From positions 1,984,001-2,048,000 of the forward strand of contig NBAZ01000001.1 in assembly GCA_002794735.1 (NCBI GenBank): a stretch of DNA of 64,000 nucleotides, in the 5' to 3' direction. This stretch comes from Pyrrhoderma lamaoense (lineage: Eukaryota; Basidiomycota; Agaricomycetes; Hymenochaetales; Hymenochaetaceae). Shown here piece after piece: positions 23,428 to 36,539 of the stretch (position 1 is the first letter of the stretch; each line of letters begins with the position of its first letter). Made by a program: the position numbers and the translations under genes. The notes beneath the pieces were generated by a model that saw nothing but the letters and a program-made list of their open reading frames with translations, was not told the origin of the DNA and did not search any database.

Positions 23428-25767
23428 TCAACGCATCGTTGGCATATCTACTGAGGCCTTGTTTCCGATCGCATCCTCAGCTTTCCAAAGACTCGTTGTA
23501 GTCTGGTGTTTATCACAGATTAGAAATGAAGAACAAGAAAATATCCGGTCAGCCAAAGAAGATTTCAGTCTTAAAGAATATGATAAGCTAACCTTCGTCT
23601 GAGTATAGAAATCGATCCCACTTTTCCCATAGAAGGGAATGTCACCGAGGAAACTAGCTTTGTTACCACTCCAGGAAAACATAGGAAGGGGAACTGGTAT
23701 GGGTACATTGATCCCGATTTGTCCTACCTCGACTTCCCGCTCGAATTTACGGGCTGTTGCTCCTGACTGTGTGAAAATAGCTACAAATAAACATTGAGTA
23801 TTACTCCTTGTTCACAGGTATCATATAGAAAGTTGCTTGCCTGTACCATTGCCATACTTATTGGCATTGACAATATCAAGCGCATCATCAAGAGTATCGG
23901 CTGGGATGACTGTAAGGACAGGCCCGAATATTTCTTCCCTAGAAAATTGTTCTCAGTGTCCGAAAGAGAAATATATGTCTTGAGTACGGGACACGGACCT
24001 GTAAGCACGCATATCAACCGTTGTCTCAACAATAGTCGGACCAACAAAATTGCCATCAGGATAGCCCGGAACGGCGATATTTCGACCATCTAAGTGAATA
24101 CGCCCCCCTTCTTCTTCAACTGAAGTGATGAGACTGATTACGCGTCGCTTCGCAGCAGGGGAAATCAGAGGGCCTCTATGAGTAATTTAGTTATCTTACA
24201 TTTTTTCCTTAATCTCATTGTTCTTACAAGTCTGCACCCTTCTCGAACCCTCCATTTACATTAAGAGCCTTCGCTCGTTCAATAATCTCGGGTAATAGGG
24301 ACTGTGCATTACCGACAAGAACGGCTTGAGACCGAGTAGTCAGGATACTGAACAGCACAGTTCATAATTATATCACACATACCGACTGAAATGGCCATAC
24401 ACCTTTGACCGGCGGCACCGAATGCGGCGCCAATGATAGAGTTGATGGCAGTGTTCTTATTCGCTATTTGAGAGATAGATATCGAACACAGTCTATTAAA
24501 GCATAGTGATCCTCTTACCGTCCGGCATGACTACAGCATGATTCTTGGCTCCAAGATTAGCTTGAACCCGCTTACCACTGCTCGTGCCCCTAGATATAGC
24601 TTAAATAGCATCGTTTGTAGGGAAGTTAGTTTCACACCATACCTGTCATAGATGTGTTTCCCCGCCTTGTCCCCTCCCACAAAGCTTATTGCTTTGATTT
24701 TGGGGTGATCACAAATAGCATTGACTGTGGGTACCGTCCCGTGTACAATGTTCAAGACACCAGGGGGAAGGCCTGCGCGTTCGCACAGCTTAGAGTAAAA
24801 TCAGACCGATATAGAGATAGAGTATAATGTTAGGGGGTATGAACCTCAGCAATAATCATCGCTGCACCAGGATCCCTCTCAGAGGGTTTTAAAACAAGTG
24901 AGTTTCCGGTAACTACAGCCATAGGTATAGTCCAAAGGGGGATCATGCTGCACCCATTTCTCATGAGCTATAAGTGGTAGAAGCAAACTAAACAATTGCT
25001 TACGCCGGGAAATTAAATGGTGCAACACTAGAGATTGAGCCCATAAGACATGTTTCTAAAGTGCTTGAAGAAACGACGAACCTTGCGCAGACACCAAGAG
25101 GCACACGCCGAGTTTCAGTGTCCATATCCTTGCTAACCTCGATCTTCTCACCAAGTAAAGTTGAAGTTATGCCACATGCAGTCTCTACAACCTGAAGACC
25201 GCGGAGAACATCACCCTGAGCATCTACATAGCGATATTATCTTCATTTACTGTGTTCATTTGGATTGCTGTAAAGTAGTACCTGCAAATGTTTTGCCTTG
25301 CTCAAGCACGATACTATTAGCTAAGGCGTCAGAATTCTGGCGAATAAGATGCTGCAACTCGAGAGCTACACGCTGGCGAGTCAGTACGCTCGTACGACTC
25401 CATGACTTAAACGCTTGAGAAGCAGCATCTACAGCACTTTCAAATTCAGAACTAGTAGTTTCGGGAACTCTGGTTAGCAGAGTTTGGGTGGACTAACGGT
25501 TATTCAGAATATTAGTCAAGAGATGTACGTCAAGGGGCAACATACCGGATCAAGAACGTCGATAAACTTTTCTGCTTTGCTCTCAACGAACTCTCCGCCG
25601 ATGTAGTTTTTAGTGTTCAGACCTGAAGCATTTGTGCCTTTCCAAGCAGAAAGCTGAAGGGCCCGCTCACGAGCCAGATTATTAAGTCCGGCAAGCGGAG
25701 CTTTAGCTGAAGTAGCATAGGCACGGGATGAGGCTCTGGGTAAAACACGGGCCCGTGGAATAACCAT
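23428..25767 (-). CDS. Methylmalonate-semialdehyde dehydrogenase (ALDH6-type), mitochondrial
   Basis: A CoA-acylating aldehyde dehydrogenase converting (methyl)malonate semialdehyde to propionyl/acetyl-CoA in valine, thymine and beta-alanine breakdown. The N-terminus [20 protein letters not shown] is rich in Arg, Ser and Ala without acidic residues, a mitochondrial presequence. The mature part starts near [15 protein letters not shown]. Family motifs include [33 protein letters not shown], the catalytic Cys in [11 protein letters not shown] (about 24405) and [19 protein letters not shown]. The C-terminal part [14 protein letters not shown] is split from [10 protein letters not shown] by an intron whose length is a multiple of three and which lacks in-frame stops, so readthrough would insert residues. 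About ten introns are present. The gene is divergent from the Myb-like repeat gene. Confidence 0.93.
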
Positions 25768-26271
25768 GAGTATGAAGGAGGTAGGATGGGGAAGGAAGGA
25801 AGGGAATGAGAAATATAGGCCAAAACTAAGTTTATGTAGGTATAGTGTGGGGTACGGTCATGTGATACCCCGAAGTGAAGACCGACATTTCCGCCCCTAC
25901 CTTCACATTCCAAAGGTAGCATTCAACGGTTTTCTTATCACAATATCGGTTGATGCTTGAGGCAGAGTCACAGAGCGAATCAGGTTATTTATGTGCTTCC
26001 CTAGACGGTGCATGACCATGATGAGTGCTAGGGTCTATATCCTTTTCGCTACTGATACAGTTTTGTCACTTGTTGCTGGCTAATAGAGCTGGGAGTAAAC
26101 ACTAATTGATTACGTTATCAAACAATAGATGCATTCCTGATCTAAGCGTGTGTGTGTGTCCACAAGTGACCATTGATTTTACACGCGTCGATTGGTGACC
26201 CAAAAGAGACGAGGAGGACATCCCGTACTTCTGATATTGAATATACAGCTCTTTCTTGTAATCCAGCCTTC
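25768..26271. promoter_or_regulatory. Divergent promoter region
   Basis: Shared upstream region of the dehydrogenase and the Myb-like protein. A short GT dinucleotide run occurs at about 26148-26160. No factor site was recognised. Confidence 0.35.
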
Positions 26272-28319
26272 ATGTCCTCGCACTTCTCTCTGACGCCTAC
26301 GTCAGGCTCACAATGGCCTCAATCTCAGCAGCCTCAACCGATCCCGGGATTAATGCATAACGGTCAATCCATACATAGTCAAACTCCTCCCCCGGCATCC
26401 TCAGCTCAGCAGCAGTCCCAAAACATGCAGAATCCAATGCTCGCCATGATGGCAATGATGCAACAAATGCAGCAACTCACGCAACAACAGCCACAGATAC
26501 CATCTCAAACTCCTACTCCCGTACCAGTCGTCCCTTCACCAACCCAACACAATTTCCCGTCTCCGGGACTATCAGACAATAGGTTGATCGCCCAAATCAT
26601 ATATGAGCAAACAAAAAGAGGAAAAACTTATAAAACTGCTTTAGAGAGTATGCATGGGGTATGCGTTTCTTGACTTTCACTGAAGACTCGTCCCTCATTC
26701 AGAACCTTTGTTAGCATAATGGCATCATGGCATATGCATGGAAGGATTACTTTCTTGAGAACAAAGAAGTAATTGATGCATTGGTCGAAAATATTCGTGA
26801 GCGGAATCAGCAAGGTTCAAATTCGGAATCAACAGCTGCTTCAGCTAGCCCCCCGCCCGTATCTGTTAGTGCACCCATTGAGAGAAGGGCGTCACACGCC
26901 CGGGACAAATTACGAATAGATGTAGTTACGCGAGACCAAGAGGGTAGCATAACTAAGCGAAGGAGGACAAAAACTACGCCTACATCTTCTAATGTCAAGG
27001 TGTCGCGTGAAGCAATAGAGAAAGCAATCAAGGACAATGAAAAAAAGGAGGAAAAAGATAAGAAGGTGGAAGGGAGTGTAAGGAGATCACGAAGGACGGT
27101 GAACAGCTTGAGTAGCTATCCAGGGAATACGTTACTAGCTTCCGTGCCTCCTGCTGTTGCAATTGATCCCGAAACCGGTCTTCCTGCTGCACCCTCACGT
27201 TCACCCTCACCTCCACCCGCCCCCAGAACTCAAAATACACTGAACAAGAAGCAATCTTCTTCTATAGAAGAGTAGCATACGACCTGAAGCGTGACCCAGA
27301 CTTGACGAAACCCGCACTTGCTGAAATTTTAAATCAAAAGGCAAGATACGTTCATCAAATTAAAGACTTATACGTCAATAACCGTTAATTTTCCTCAATG
27401 ATTTCAGGCTCCCTCCCGCACTGCAGTGGCTTGGAGAACGTTTTGGAGCAAACATGAAGACGTAGCAGACAAAATGTTTCTATTAACTCAATTAGATGAC
27501 GAAGACAGAGCAGCGGTAATCCGTACTTGGAAAGGCGACACTTCAAAGCCAGAACCCGCAGGGCGTCGCAGAACCTCAAATAATGTTTCATACAAAGAAG
27601 ATAGTGATTTCGAGTTTCCTGATGACGAAGATACGGCTTCTGTCGAAGAAGTGGTGAAAGCCAGCATAAAGAGTACAACCGACAATGACGATGACGACGA
27701 CGTTGATGATGCTGATGATGACGACAGCATCATCTATATACGCTCTACTGATGAAGAAAATGACTTTGGAGAAGCAGGCTCTCCATTTACGAAGGGGGAA
27801 GTAGCAGCTCTTGCCAGGCACATAGTTGCTACGCCGGGGTGGTACGAAGGAAATAAAGATTGGAATACTTTTGGTGATAAGGTGTGATATTTAATACGCG
27901 TCTGCATTGTGATCAGTGTATCAAATTCAATTTTTTTCGCAAGCATCGAAAAAGGGGACTAGCGTCCTGGAAAGTATTCTACAGACGAAAAGCAGAAGGT
28001 ATATACGATTTATGGCATTATGGGTTTAATAATAGAAGTGCATATACTTATTATAATTCATGAAGAAATTGATGCGGTGGCTAGGAAACTCATGAAACGT
28101 AACAAGACGGTGGCCAAAGTGAAGCCACAGCGGGGTAAGCCGAGCTGGGCGAACGATTCTTCAAAGGGTCCGAATTCTGCTTCCAGTGATAAGACAAGGC
28201 CTAAGCGAAGGCTCAGTATAGGAGACGGAAAAAGTGTGTCGGATGAGAAACGACCTAGACATGACAATTCTAATGGATTGGAACAGAGCTCTCCACAACA
28301 TTCTTCTATCGAATTTTGA
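26272..28319 (+). CDS. Nuclear protein with three Rap1-Myb/SANT-like repeats
   Basis: Function not established. The protein starts MSSHFSLTPTSGSQWPQ, followed by a Gln/Pro/Met-rich region. Three similar segments then follow, each with an aromatic-rich helical pattern ending in W-x2-(Y/F)-(F/W): LIAQIIYEQTKRG to YAWKDYFLENK (about 26580-26770), VAYDLKRDPDLTKPALAEIL to VAWRTFWSKHE (about 27270-27460), and FTKGEVAALARHI to ASWKVFYRRKAEEID (about 27785-28080). Between them lie basic nuclear-localisation-like blocks (KRRRTK, RRSRR) and an acidic stretch of Asp/Glu (27610-27730). Exon joins include 26658/26715, and a GC-AG intron begins at about 27343. A one-base shift in the A run 27232-27235 interrupts repeat 2. 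The repeats resemble the Rap1-type Myb fold, so DNA binding is a fair guess; a telomeric role is only speculation. Confidence 0.65.
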
Positions 28320-28589
28320 TCCTATATCAATTTCTTTGTAGGCATTATGATTGATCTATTTATCTTCTAACTGCCGTCCTTTTAATTCTATCACTAGCAC
28401 ATTCCCAGATATGGATTTGGGTTAATTATTTTTTTCATCAGATTTTTTTTTTCACTGTATCTGTACCCCCCCCCCCTCACCCTCCCTCTTCATCCTTCGG
28501 ATTCTCATGGCTCTTGGGAAACTAGTCTCTGTTTCCCTACTACTATCCTTGACTCTAAGTCAAGCTTATACAATACACATTTTCCGCAA
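28320..28589. other. Convergent intergenic region with poly-C tract
   Basis: This lies between the 3' ends of the Myb-like gene and Trs85. It holds an oligo-T run followed by an 11-C run at about 28466-28476. No gene was seen. Confidence 0.4.
28466..28476. repeat. Poly-C tract (11 C)
   Basis: A second run of eleven C, about 150 bases after the stop of the Myb-like gene and next to an oligo-T run. Confidence 0.7.
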
Positions 28590-31500
28590 TTATATACGAT
28601 GTACTACAATAACAGATGTGAGCGCATCCGGTGCCGGACCTTCCGCGTACCGATGTCGTACCCGCCGACCAGTATCTGACAAAACAGTAGTGGTAGTAGA
28701 AGTAGTGGAAGCATCAGTCTTGATGGGATTATCACCACTATCACCCTCAGGTTCATACAGACTTTTTGCTATTGGTAATTCAAGCACCTCGGTTTCTACA
28801 TGCCAACCACATATGGAATATGCACCTGGGTGCGTTATCCATATTTTAACGGTAATTTTGGTACCTTGGTGGGGTTTGAGAGTACCTCTATTCGTAAGTC
28901 GACCAGAGAAGGTGGGCGCGAGCATTCCTGAAACTGAAATCCGTTCTGAATTGGATAATTTTAGGAGGTAGCGGGCATCGTGTGTTAATGAGTAGTTTCG
29001 GAGGTAGAACGTCACTGGAACTGAACAAGGGCTAACAATTCGAATATGAGGATACGAGTCCAAGCGGGTATAAAAATGGTAGGAAGAGAGAAAACAATCA
29101 AAATAAATAAATAAAACATACCCTGAAGTGAAATCAAACCCAACTACGTCCTCACAAAAAACTCTTGTGACAATTGGATTCATCTCCATATTCCATTCAC
29201 AAAATCTAATTGCCTCAATTATTTCCTCCCTTTCTCGCTGAGTCTCAGCAAAGATGCTACGCTTCACCGCCCCCTGCTCGACAGCTCGAATGGTTTCCTG
29301 TAATGGGCCGTGTGTCGCTCCCAGTAATAGCCCAGTAATTAATTGGTATCCAGACCGATTTATAGAGGGTATAGTCCAGTACAGAACTACGTCTACTGCG
29401 GATGGATTATATAAGGGAAAAATATATGGATGAGTAAAAGTAGGTATGTGAGGATGTGTTGCTTGTACTGTTTCGGAAACTAGCAGCCGTTTGCTAGCTT
29501 GTATGAGACCCCTCACTTCAGACGAAACGATCGCCTCTGTATCATTCTTTACAAACACACTTAAACCATGTGTTTATGCAAATAAACTTAGTGTAACTTA
29601 CCTGAAAGAAATTACAGCATTGAACTTCTAAAGGGGAGGCTCCGTCTGTGTCACAGGTTTCCCTTGTAGCACTTCAGTCAACTTCGATTCTACAAATTTA
29701 CGCGTTTCGGTCACAGCCTTTTCAACCCCTGGCCGCCTAGACACTCCTAGAACAAAGCTTGTAATCTGGTTGGGCGACATTAGACCACTAATACGATGTT
29801 AATGAACAGATAGCGATTTGAAATTAGTATTTGTCTCACCACGGTGTACCACAAAGTGATTTAAATTCCCATGTAGGACTCATTGCAGAAAGTTCAGTTA
29901 TGTACGCCTCAGTCAACAGACTTTTGTTCTGTATCTGAATATCGGAAATAAACATGTATTCAGGGTCGTAGCTCGGTCGGGATTTGAGTGAAACGTTAAG
30001 CAAAGCCTTGACAGTAAAGGACCGGCGTATACATATACTACGAAAGTTATCCTCCTCCGTCTAAAGGACCATAAAGTCAGCAACTCTACCTGATCAAGGC
30101 AGTAGTATGTACGAACCCCTCTATAAATAAGCATAAAGTGATAAACAAGATATTTTGTATTGGGGACATGAAAGGTGGTAGGCAGCTCCAAAGAGTCGTT
30201 AGGTTCTAACGTTGGCGAGCCAGATGTAGACTGAAGGGGGATACTAATAGGGATGGGTGGACGAATACAATTCGAGGGTATTATTACTTCCTTGGAGCTC
30301 CCTAAAACTATGTTAGGTCTGAATGAAAGCATTCTATAGGAATTTACCTGGTGTTTTTAAATCCTTCCCTACCCAAAGCTCGTCCGAGTCGCCATGAACG
30401 AGCCATACTTCATTGATAGGCTTTGTGCCAATGTTTTCAAGTTTCAGAAGACAGCTCAATTTCTCTCCTTGAGCAACAATATCTGGTTGGCTATCCACGA
30501 AAATAGCTGATAAGCGTCGATCCCTAGCTTCAACGCGTACTTTAGGTACGAGGTCTGGAGCATACATTTTCTTCTGCCTCTGTAAAGCTGTCTCTTGCAA
30601 CCGTCTGCCTCTTACAGAAAGTGATTCCGAAACAGGTAGAAGGTTCAAAAAAGAGTACTTTACTTGAATGATTGACATAGTGCACGGAGCCCGTGATTTA
30701 ACGGCAATGGAGATCTTAGGATAGGGTAAGGATCAGGTTACAGGGTCTAAGTTACTAAGACTCACCGTTCTATGTTCTCTTGCATTAAGGTATATCTCCT
30801 CAATCACCTCAACCTCAGGGTTATCGCTGGGTCCACCAGAGTCTCCGCCAATATCCAACACCAAAGTCAGGCTGGATAAAGATACAGCTACATTTAAGGG
30901 GTTCACTAATTTTATATCAACCCAGAAATGCTCTATATGCGGGCTTTAGACAAAGATAGACCTATCATAGGTAGCTAGGACGAACCTCCCGCATATGCAT
31001 TCCCACCAGCTTCAAGGATGTGACGCCCTTTTGGTTTCCAAAAGTCTCTCCATTTTTGCTCACGTTCTTCCCAAAGTAAGACATCTTGTGGTAGTCTTTC
31101 ATCTCGAAGTCGAATCTTGACGGATTTGGCCTCGGAGAAAGAAAAGGGTAGTTTGAGATCTCCTGGAATAGCATCCCTCCCTGCAGTAGAAATGAAATGC
31201 TAGTAGAGAATTATCATAAAATGTTGTTTCTTGCCAGGACTGAGTGGTAGACTCACCTCGAAAGCTTGCCGGAAATCAGCAAGGAACACCTTATCCACTA
31301 TTGAACTTCCTTCATTCGTAGCTTGATCCCCTGCGGCCATCTCAGAAGTTGAAGGCGTGGAGGATCCACGAAGCAATCCAAGGAACAATCTGATCGCTTT
31401 CTCAGTCTCTCCTGTAGTATACATGAGTCGACCTAGAGATAATATGACATTAAATGGGTGGTTCTGCTCATGGTTTGTTTAAAATTAGTTAAATCTGTGG

Positions 31501-33609
31501 ATACCTATAGAATGCTCAATGCTAGGTCCGATAGCGTCGAAGGAACATGTTTCTCCGCCCCATCTACCCTCTGCGTCCGCAAACAACGGAGAAAGATTTT
31601 TCTCGGGATTCAAGTTGAATAAATCTTGAGCTTTGCGAAGAAAATAGAGAGTAAGTGGTTTCTGTGAAAAAGATCAACACATTAAAGCATACTACATCGA
31701 GAAAATGGAGGATACGTACGATTCCTATTTTTTCAAGCCTCCGGGCTGCAATGACATAAAGCATAGCTGCTCTTCGTCTGCATCCCTTTCTTGAACTTAG
31801 GAGTGCAGCGTGAGAAAGGAGTAGTGCAGCTGGTGTTTCCTCAGCCTAAAGTAATGAGTCAAATTTTCACAAAAATCAATAACCTTGAACAACAGAAAAT
31901 CGCATACATTCCCTGCCCCCCAAACAAGCCAACGATCTCCTTCCAGTGTATCACTTAGGAAGTCAGTCACACTTATACCGAGCTCCCAGCGGACTGCATT
32001 TGTAAGACAACGAACTTGTGCGCTAGCGGACGCTTCATTGCTCCCCATAAATTGTGAAACAATTGCATTTGAGGCGTGTAGCTGTACGGCCGGAGAAGGG
32101 GTTAATAGTAAAGGAAGAATTTCCTAATTTAAAGTTGATAAGCTGGAGAAGACTAGAATTAGCCAAACAGAAGTACCGATCCATAATGCCCCTTTGTTTC
32201 TTTTCTTATGGACTCCCATACGCTTACGGCTAGCTTGAAGTCTCCTAGAATGGTCGCAAACTCTGCGAGCCGTCTTTGCTGCATCGACACAGATGATCCG
32301 ACAGTGATCATAGTTTGTGAGTTTGAGTAATTATGCCCTGATACTATTGGAGTAGAAGGAGATGCTGGTGAAGGGGAGTATGAGGACCCAAATAACCTTC
32401 TTGTTGAGTTGAAGAATCGAGAAGGAAGCCGACGATTGGAAGAAAACTATAAATCGCATCCATATGAGTTTATCAAGTAAATGGATTGTTTGGCCCTTAC
32501 GTTTTCATTCCAGTCAGAAACACACTGCTCCATCCAGGGAATGAGTGTCGATGTCACGAAGTTCCGTACAAACTGAGCTAAAATCTGAATATCGGCTTCG
32601 CATAGGCGTATTGAACCCGTCAATTCACCAGTAGAATACCCTTCAGATGGCGCAGATGATTCCTGCTCGTTTGACTGTAGTTCCCTCTCCTGATCGGGGA
32701 TACTGGGTAACCTAGGATAAAGGAGCCCAGTAGAAACAGGTGGAGGGGGTGGAGAAGGGAGGGTAAGTCGGAGAAGGTATGTGTTTAGACCATATTGTTT
32801 CCTTATGGCATTAAATAATGCATTAGCTCTAACACAGATGTTAGCTTCATATTACGCGGAAAAGATGATAATTCTTACTCATCATCATTCAAGAGTGAAC
32901 CCTCAGAATGAACAACTAGTGTATAGCGCAGATGAACGTGGTCTACCCACTGCGGAAATTCGATCTGTTTTGCATAAAGATTCGACAGAGCTTGTAAAGG
33001 ATTAGGGGTATTTGTAGAAATCGCATAAATTACTATAACCTGACATCAGCACGATGCACTCAAACGTTCCAATCAAAGGAGACGAACTCGCGGTAGGATG
33101 ATTCCAACTCTCATTTTTCATAGGTATATGATTACCCTCTGTACAACGCTTTAATTCATTCCACCATGGAGTTGGAACATCTAAGCTTGTCTTTCCCAGC
33201 TCTCTTTCAGCTCTTTCAACTTCTTCCACCCATTGCGAGCTCTTCCGGGCAACCCGGGCGCTAATCCAATCTATCGTTCGTCCAGCACGTTGCTCTTCAT
33301 CTTCCTTACACATACTCTCGGTCTCGGACAAGTCAGAGAATCTAAGCGTGAACTTTGCGTGTTGGACATTGTTCAAATTTGTAGTTCTAGTTGTGACTAC
33401 GAAAAGAACAGGAGAGAAGCAAGTCCTTGAGTATACGCAAACTATTTCAGAATACGACATCCTTAGTGCTTACTGTTGGGTAACGGGGAGAAGGACTCAA
33501 GAATGTACGGTAAGGAAGGAAGAGAAGAACTACTTATCAGGTCTAGCAGATCCTGAGACTGTGCAATACAGACATGCGGACTCAATGAATAAGGCAGAGG
33601 CGGCGGCAT
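28590..33609 (-). CDS. TRS85: TRAPPIII subunit Trs85/TRAPPC8
   Basis: A subunit of the TRAPPIII tethering/Rab-GEF complex for Ypt1, needed for autophagy and early secretory traffic. The start at 33609 reads [20 protein letters not shown] and continues [20 protein letters not shown], then [20 protein letters not shown], matching the TRAPPC8 N-terminus. Later exons give [36 protein letters not shown] and [14 protein letters not shown], then helical-repeat sequence ([36 protein letters not shown]). The C-terminal half holds beta-sandwich ASPA/Ig-like domains typical of large TRAPP subunits ([37 protein letters not shown]). It ends with stop at 28590. About fifteen introns are present. The last third of the C-terminus ends in an Arg-rich low-complexity tail. 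Junctions checked near both ends are in frame; the middle was not checked base by base. Confidence 0.87.
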
Positions 33610-33889
33610 GAGAATTGGTGGTCGTGTTCTTCAGTCCCGACGCGGCTCATCTACTATTGAAATCTTTCCGAGTCCAAGTGATCGAGAATTCCCATCAATT
33701 AGTAGTGATAGCATTACACAATTGCTAACTTCAGCTTGAAGTAGGCAAAGTCAAAGATTAGAATTTACAGGGAGCTTAGAGATCACAACAGATATGACAA
33801 TTCCGTTGTTAGATCTCAAGTGAAGTATAAAATTTAGAAAATAGAGGATACATAAGACAGCTAAAATTACTCGTTTGTGGTCATACAGA

Positions 33890-34842
33890 TTAGAAGTCTC
33901 CTCCGAAATCACCTCCTCCGAAATCACCACCTCCAAAATCACCACCGTCAAATCCATCAAGAGCTTCTCCAAGTAATAGACCCTAATGTCAAACAGTCAG
34001 AGGATTCAGGTACGTTAAAGAATAGTAATATGAAACTCACTCCAGCAAGACCACCGAGAAGCGGAAGCTGCAGAATATGATCTTCAGTCAACTACGTCAT
34101 AGAACTGTATCAACAAAGCACTTACAGCCATTCCACCACCACCTAACCTACTTCTCCCTTGCTGTTGCTGAGCGGGATAGTATTGCGTTTGGTACCCAGG
34201 GCATACCCTGCCTGAGGGGCGCCACCATAGTACGCTTGTTGCGCACCAGTAGCAGGGACATACTGTCCTCCAGCACCACCTTGCAGACGTTGCTGGTTAT
34301 AGTATTCCTGCTGCCTTTGTTGCCTCTGCTGCTTCTCCAATGCGAGTTTCTGACGCCGTTCATCTGCCATACGCTCTTGCTCGAGTTTCGCTAACTCTCT
34401 TTCCTCCTTGGTCCCAATAGCCTTATCTTTCAACTTTCCAAAGAAACCCCTTTTCTGTTTCTCAGAGTTTATAGAAGTAACTTCTTGATTCTGTGATGAG
34501 GAGCCCATCTTTGAAGAGGAGATCCGACCTTCAATGGGAGGTGGTCCAGCTGGGCTGGCATAACCGGGATAACTCGGTGGACCTGATGCAGAACCAACTT
34601 TCTCTCTCACTTCAGGATGCTCTCTTAGATACTGCTCATCTTTGTAAGGGTGTACCCAGATAGACCGTGGTGGATTTGCGTTTGTATCTACCTATATGAT
34701 ATTTTTGTGAGAAAGAGATAGGTGACCACATGCGTATATGGTATGCGGTGTGTAAGGTACATACATAAAAGTAAGCTTGATAATTATTGTCGAATTCCTT
34801 GATCCAGCCATTAGGCAATTCGGGTTCTTTCTCATCGATCAT
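33890..34842 (-). CDS. WW-domain protein with Gly/Asp/Phe-rich tail (Wwm1-like)
   Basis: A small adaptor-like protein. The start at 34842 reads MIDEKEPELPNGWIKEFDNN, and an N-terminal WW domain follows (first Trp in LPNGW, aromatic pair QAYFYV, closing part NPPRSIWVHP), expected to bind proline-rich peptides. A linker then has charged coiled-coil sequence (ERELAKLEQERMADERRQKL), a Gln/Tyr-rich stretch and a Gly-rich tail repeating GGDFGG to the stop at 33890-33892. The overall plan resembles yeast Wwm1 and related fungal WW proteins. At about 34195-34201 the frame switches from YAL to the QTQYYPAQ frame; one extra base in a C or G run restores it. Four exons or so; small introns. Partners unknown. 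Confidence 0.72.
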
Positions 34843-35370
34843 ACTGTTTTGATGCTTCGATAGTTTCGTGGAGATAAGGTAAGAGTGAAGGCACACGCAA
34901 AGTATAAATGGAGTCTTATATATGGTGACAAAGACTAACGATCTCGATTGCAAAGCATCGCCTCAAGCCGTTTGTGCGACTGTGAGTGTCTTACTTATTG
35001 TGTATATGTGTGTAGCCAATAGCAAACCGCAAACAGATATAATACAATTGACACACCCAAACCAGTGCTATCAAAAGGAAGTCATATAAGGAAATTTCTG
35101 ACATTAATCATTTGAAGCTGTGGTGCTGATGATATAGAGGAAACGTAAGATTATACTAAAGAAGCGATAAATGAGAAGGGACAGATTGAGTAGATCAAGT
35201 ATCATAATAGCGCTGAGAAAACATTAATGTTATATCCAGGTATGTGGCGTTATTGCCTATGCGTATTGCTTATTTGTGAAGGATGGACAATAAAGAGTAA
35301 ATTGCAGAGGGAAATGTCATGATATCATCCAGGTCGTTACACTGTCCACATAGACTTGTATAGTGGTAGT
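34843..35370. promoter_or_regulatory. Intergenic region upstream of WW gene
   Basis: Holds the WW-gene promoter and the 3' region of the next minus-strand gene. It is AT-rich, with no recognised gene or repeat. Confidence 0.35.
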
Positions 35371-36234
35371 TTATGTCCGAAGTTGTGCTAAAAGTTCTTG
35401 TATGCGTTCCACCTTTTCGCTCGTAGGTATCTATAAGAGAAAATGTCAGAAAAGCTTCATCAATTTTGTCAATGCTATTTTTCTGAAACACACCTTATAA
35501 AAGGTGTGCATCTGATCCTTCTTCTCTGCATCAGCGAGATTTTTCTTCGCGTACTTTTCTACAAAGTCGTACGCGCTTCCAGTCTCAGATACACTTTTGA
35601 GCAAATCTCCCTCTTCCGCAGCACGCATAGCTTCTGACTCCGAGATCGACCTTTGTTCTTCCTGGTCTTGGACAGTCTCTGAGCTGCGGTGACCAACACC
35701 AGCACTCAAGAGATCCTTTCCCCAGTCGGGCATTGGTGCAGTCCAATCCACCCATTGTATCTGTTGATCCCTCATCCTCTGCAATTCATCCAAAAAATCC
35801 TCGAATCTCAGTGTCACCCCATGTTCTGCAGCCTCAATTTGTTCTCGCCAGAAAGGAATAGCCTCAGTTAATTGGTCCACACGGTGCATACGCGAGAAAA
35901 ATTTATTATCGAATACGCTCAATTGTGAATCAGCATTTGGTTCTTCAGTATCGAGCCACGCCTCGAGATCTGGTTCAGGTTGCCATCGTTCAACAGCTTG
36001 CACCTTCTCCTTATGTGAATCAGTCCGTTCATGCCTTTTAATTGCCGACTCAATCATGGATTTTCGTCTTGCAACCTTAGAGTTGGGAAAACATGCGTTA
36101 CAAGTCCACTTGTCTAGGTCCTCTATGTATTCGAAGTCTGTTTCGGAAAGTCAGTCTGACAATAACGTGCAAGGAAGAGAGAGCGTACACTGTGGTTGCT
36201 TGAACCTTGGCTTTCTTACGGGACAGAGTGCCAT
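35371..36234 (-). CDS. Unknown protein with C2H2-like zinc finger
   Basis: Three exons are supported. The first (from 36234) reads MALCPVRKPRFKQPQ and splices into YFEYIEDLDKWTCNACFPN; the main exon spans about 35485-36130. The final exon encodes KIPTSEKVERIQELLAQLRT with stop at 35371-35373. A zinc-finger-like pattern is visible: C-N-A-C, then H-E-R-T-D-S-H about 27 residues later (IKRHERTDSHKEKV), like U1C/matrin-type fingers that bind RNA or DNA. The rest is charged and helical (FWREQIEAAEHGVTLRFEDF; DFVEKYAKKNLADAEKKDQ). I do not recognise a named family. The protein is around 255 residues. No frame problem was seen. Confidence 0.7.
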
Positions 36235-36539
36235 TCTCAAGAAATGAAGCGATAAGTATAGGTGATAGAAAGATGAGTAGAGTGGTACACACGATGGTTG
36301 AAGTGAGAGTTAAGGAGAGGCATGAGCTAACTTATAAAAGTCTTACAAAAGGCGTGTGTAATTACACCGATCAGCACTGGATATGAATTCTTCTTTTTGT
36401 TCCGAAAGCGAAAGAAAATATTACGTCATACATGAAATATCTAATAATTTAAATCCCAAACAGGTATCAAAACATCCCAAAGAAGAATTTGTAAACACCA
36501 CCCGGCTCAACTTTGACCGACAAGATTCTTCCTTCTAAT
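36235..36539. other. Intergenic region
   Basis: Upstream region of the zinc-finger gene and 3' region of the LCCL gene. AT-rich, with nothing recognised. Confidence 0.35.

Noticed and set aside
18629..25767. Tyrosinase and neighbours as a secondary-metabolite cluster
   Set aside because: The flanking genes are a complex I subunit and valine catabolism; no synthase, regulator or tailoring enzyme is adjacent.
32781..33005. Plus-strand open frame opposite Trs85
   Set aside because: Lies across Trs85 exons and an intron; no domain.
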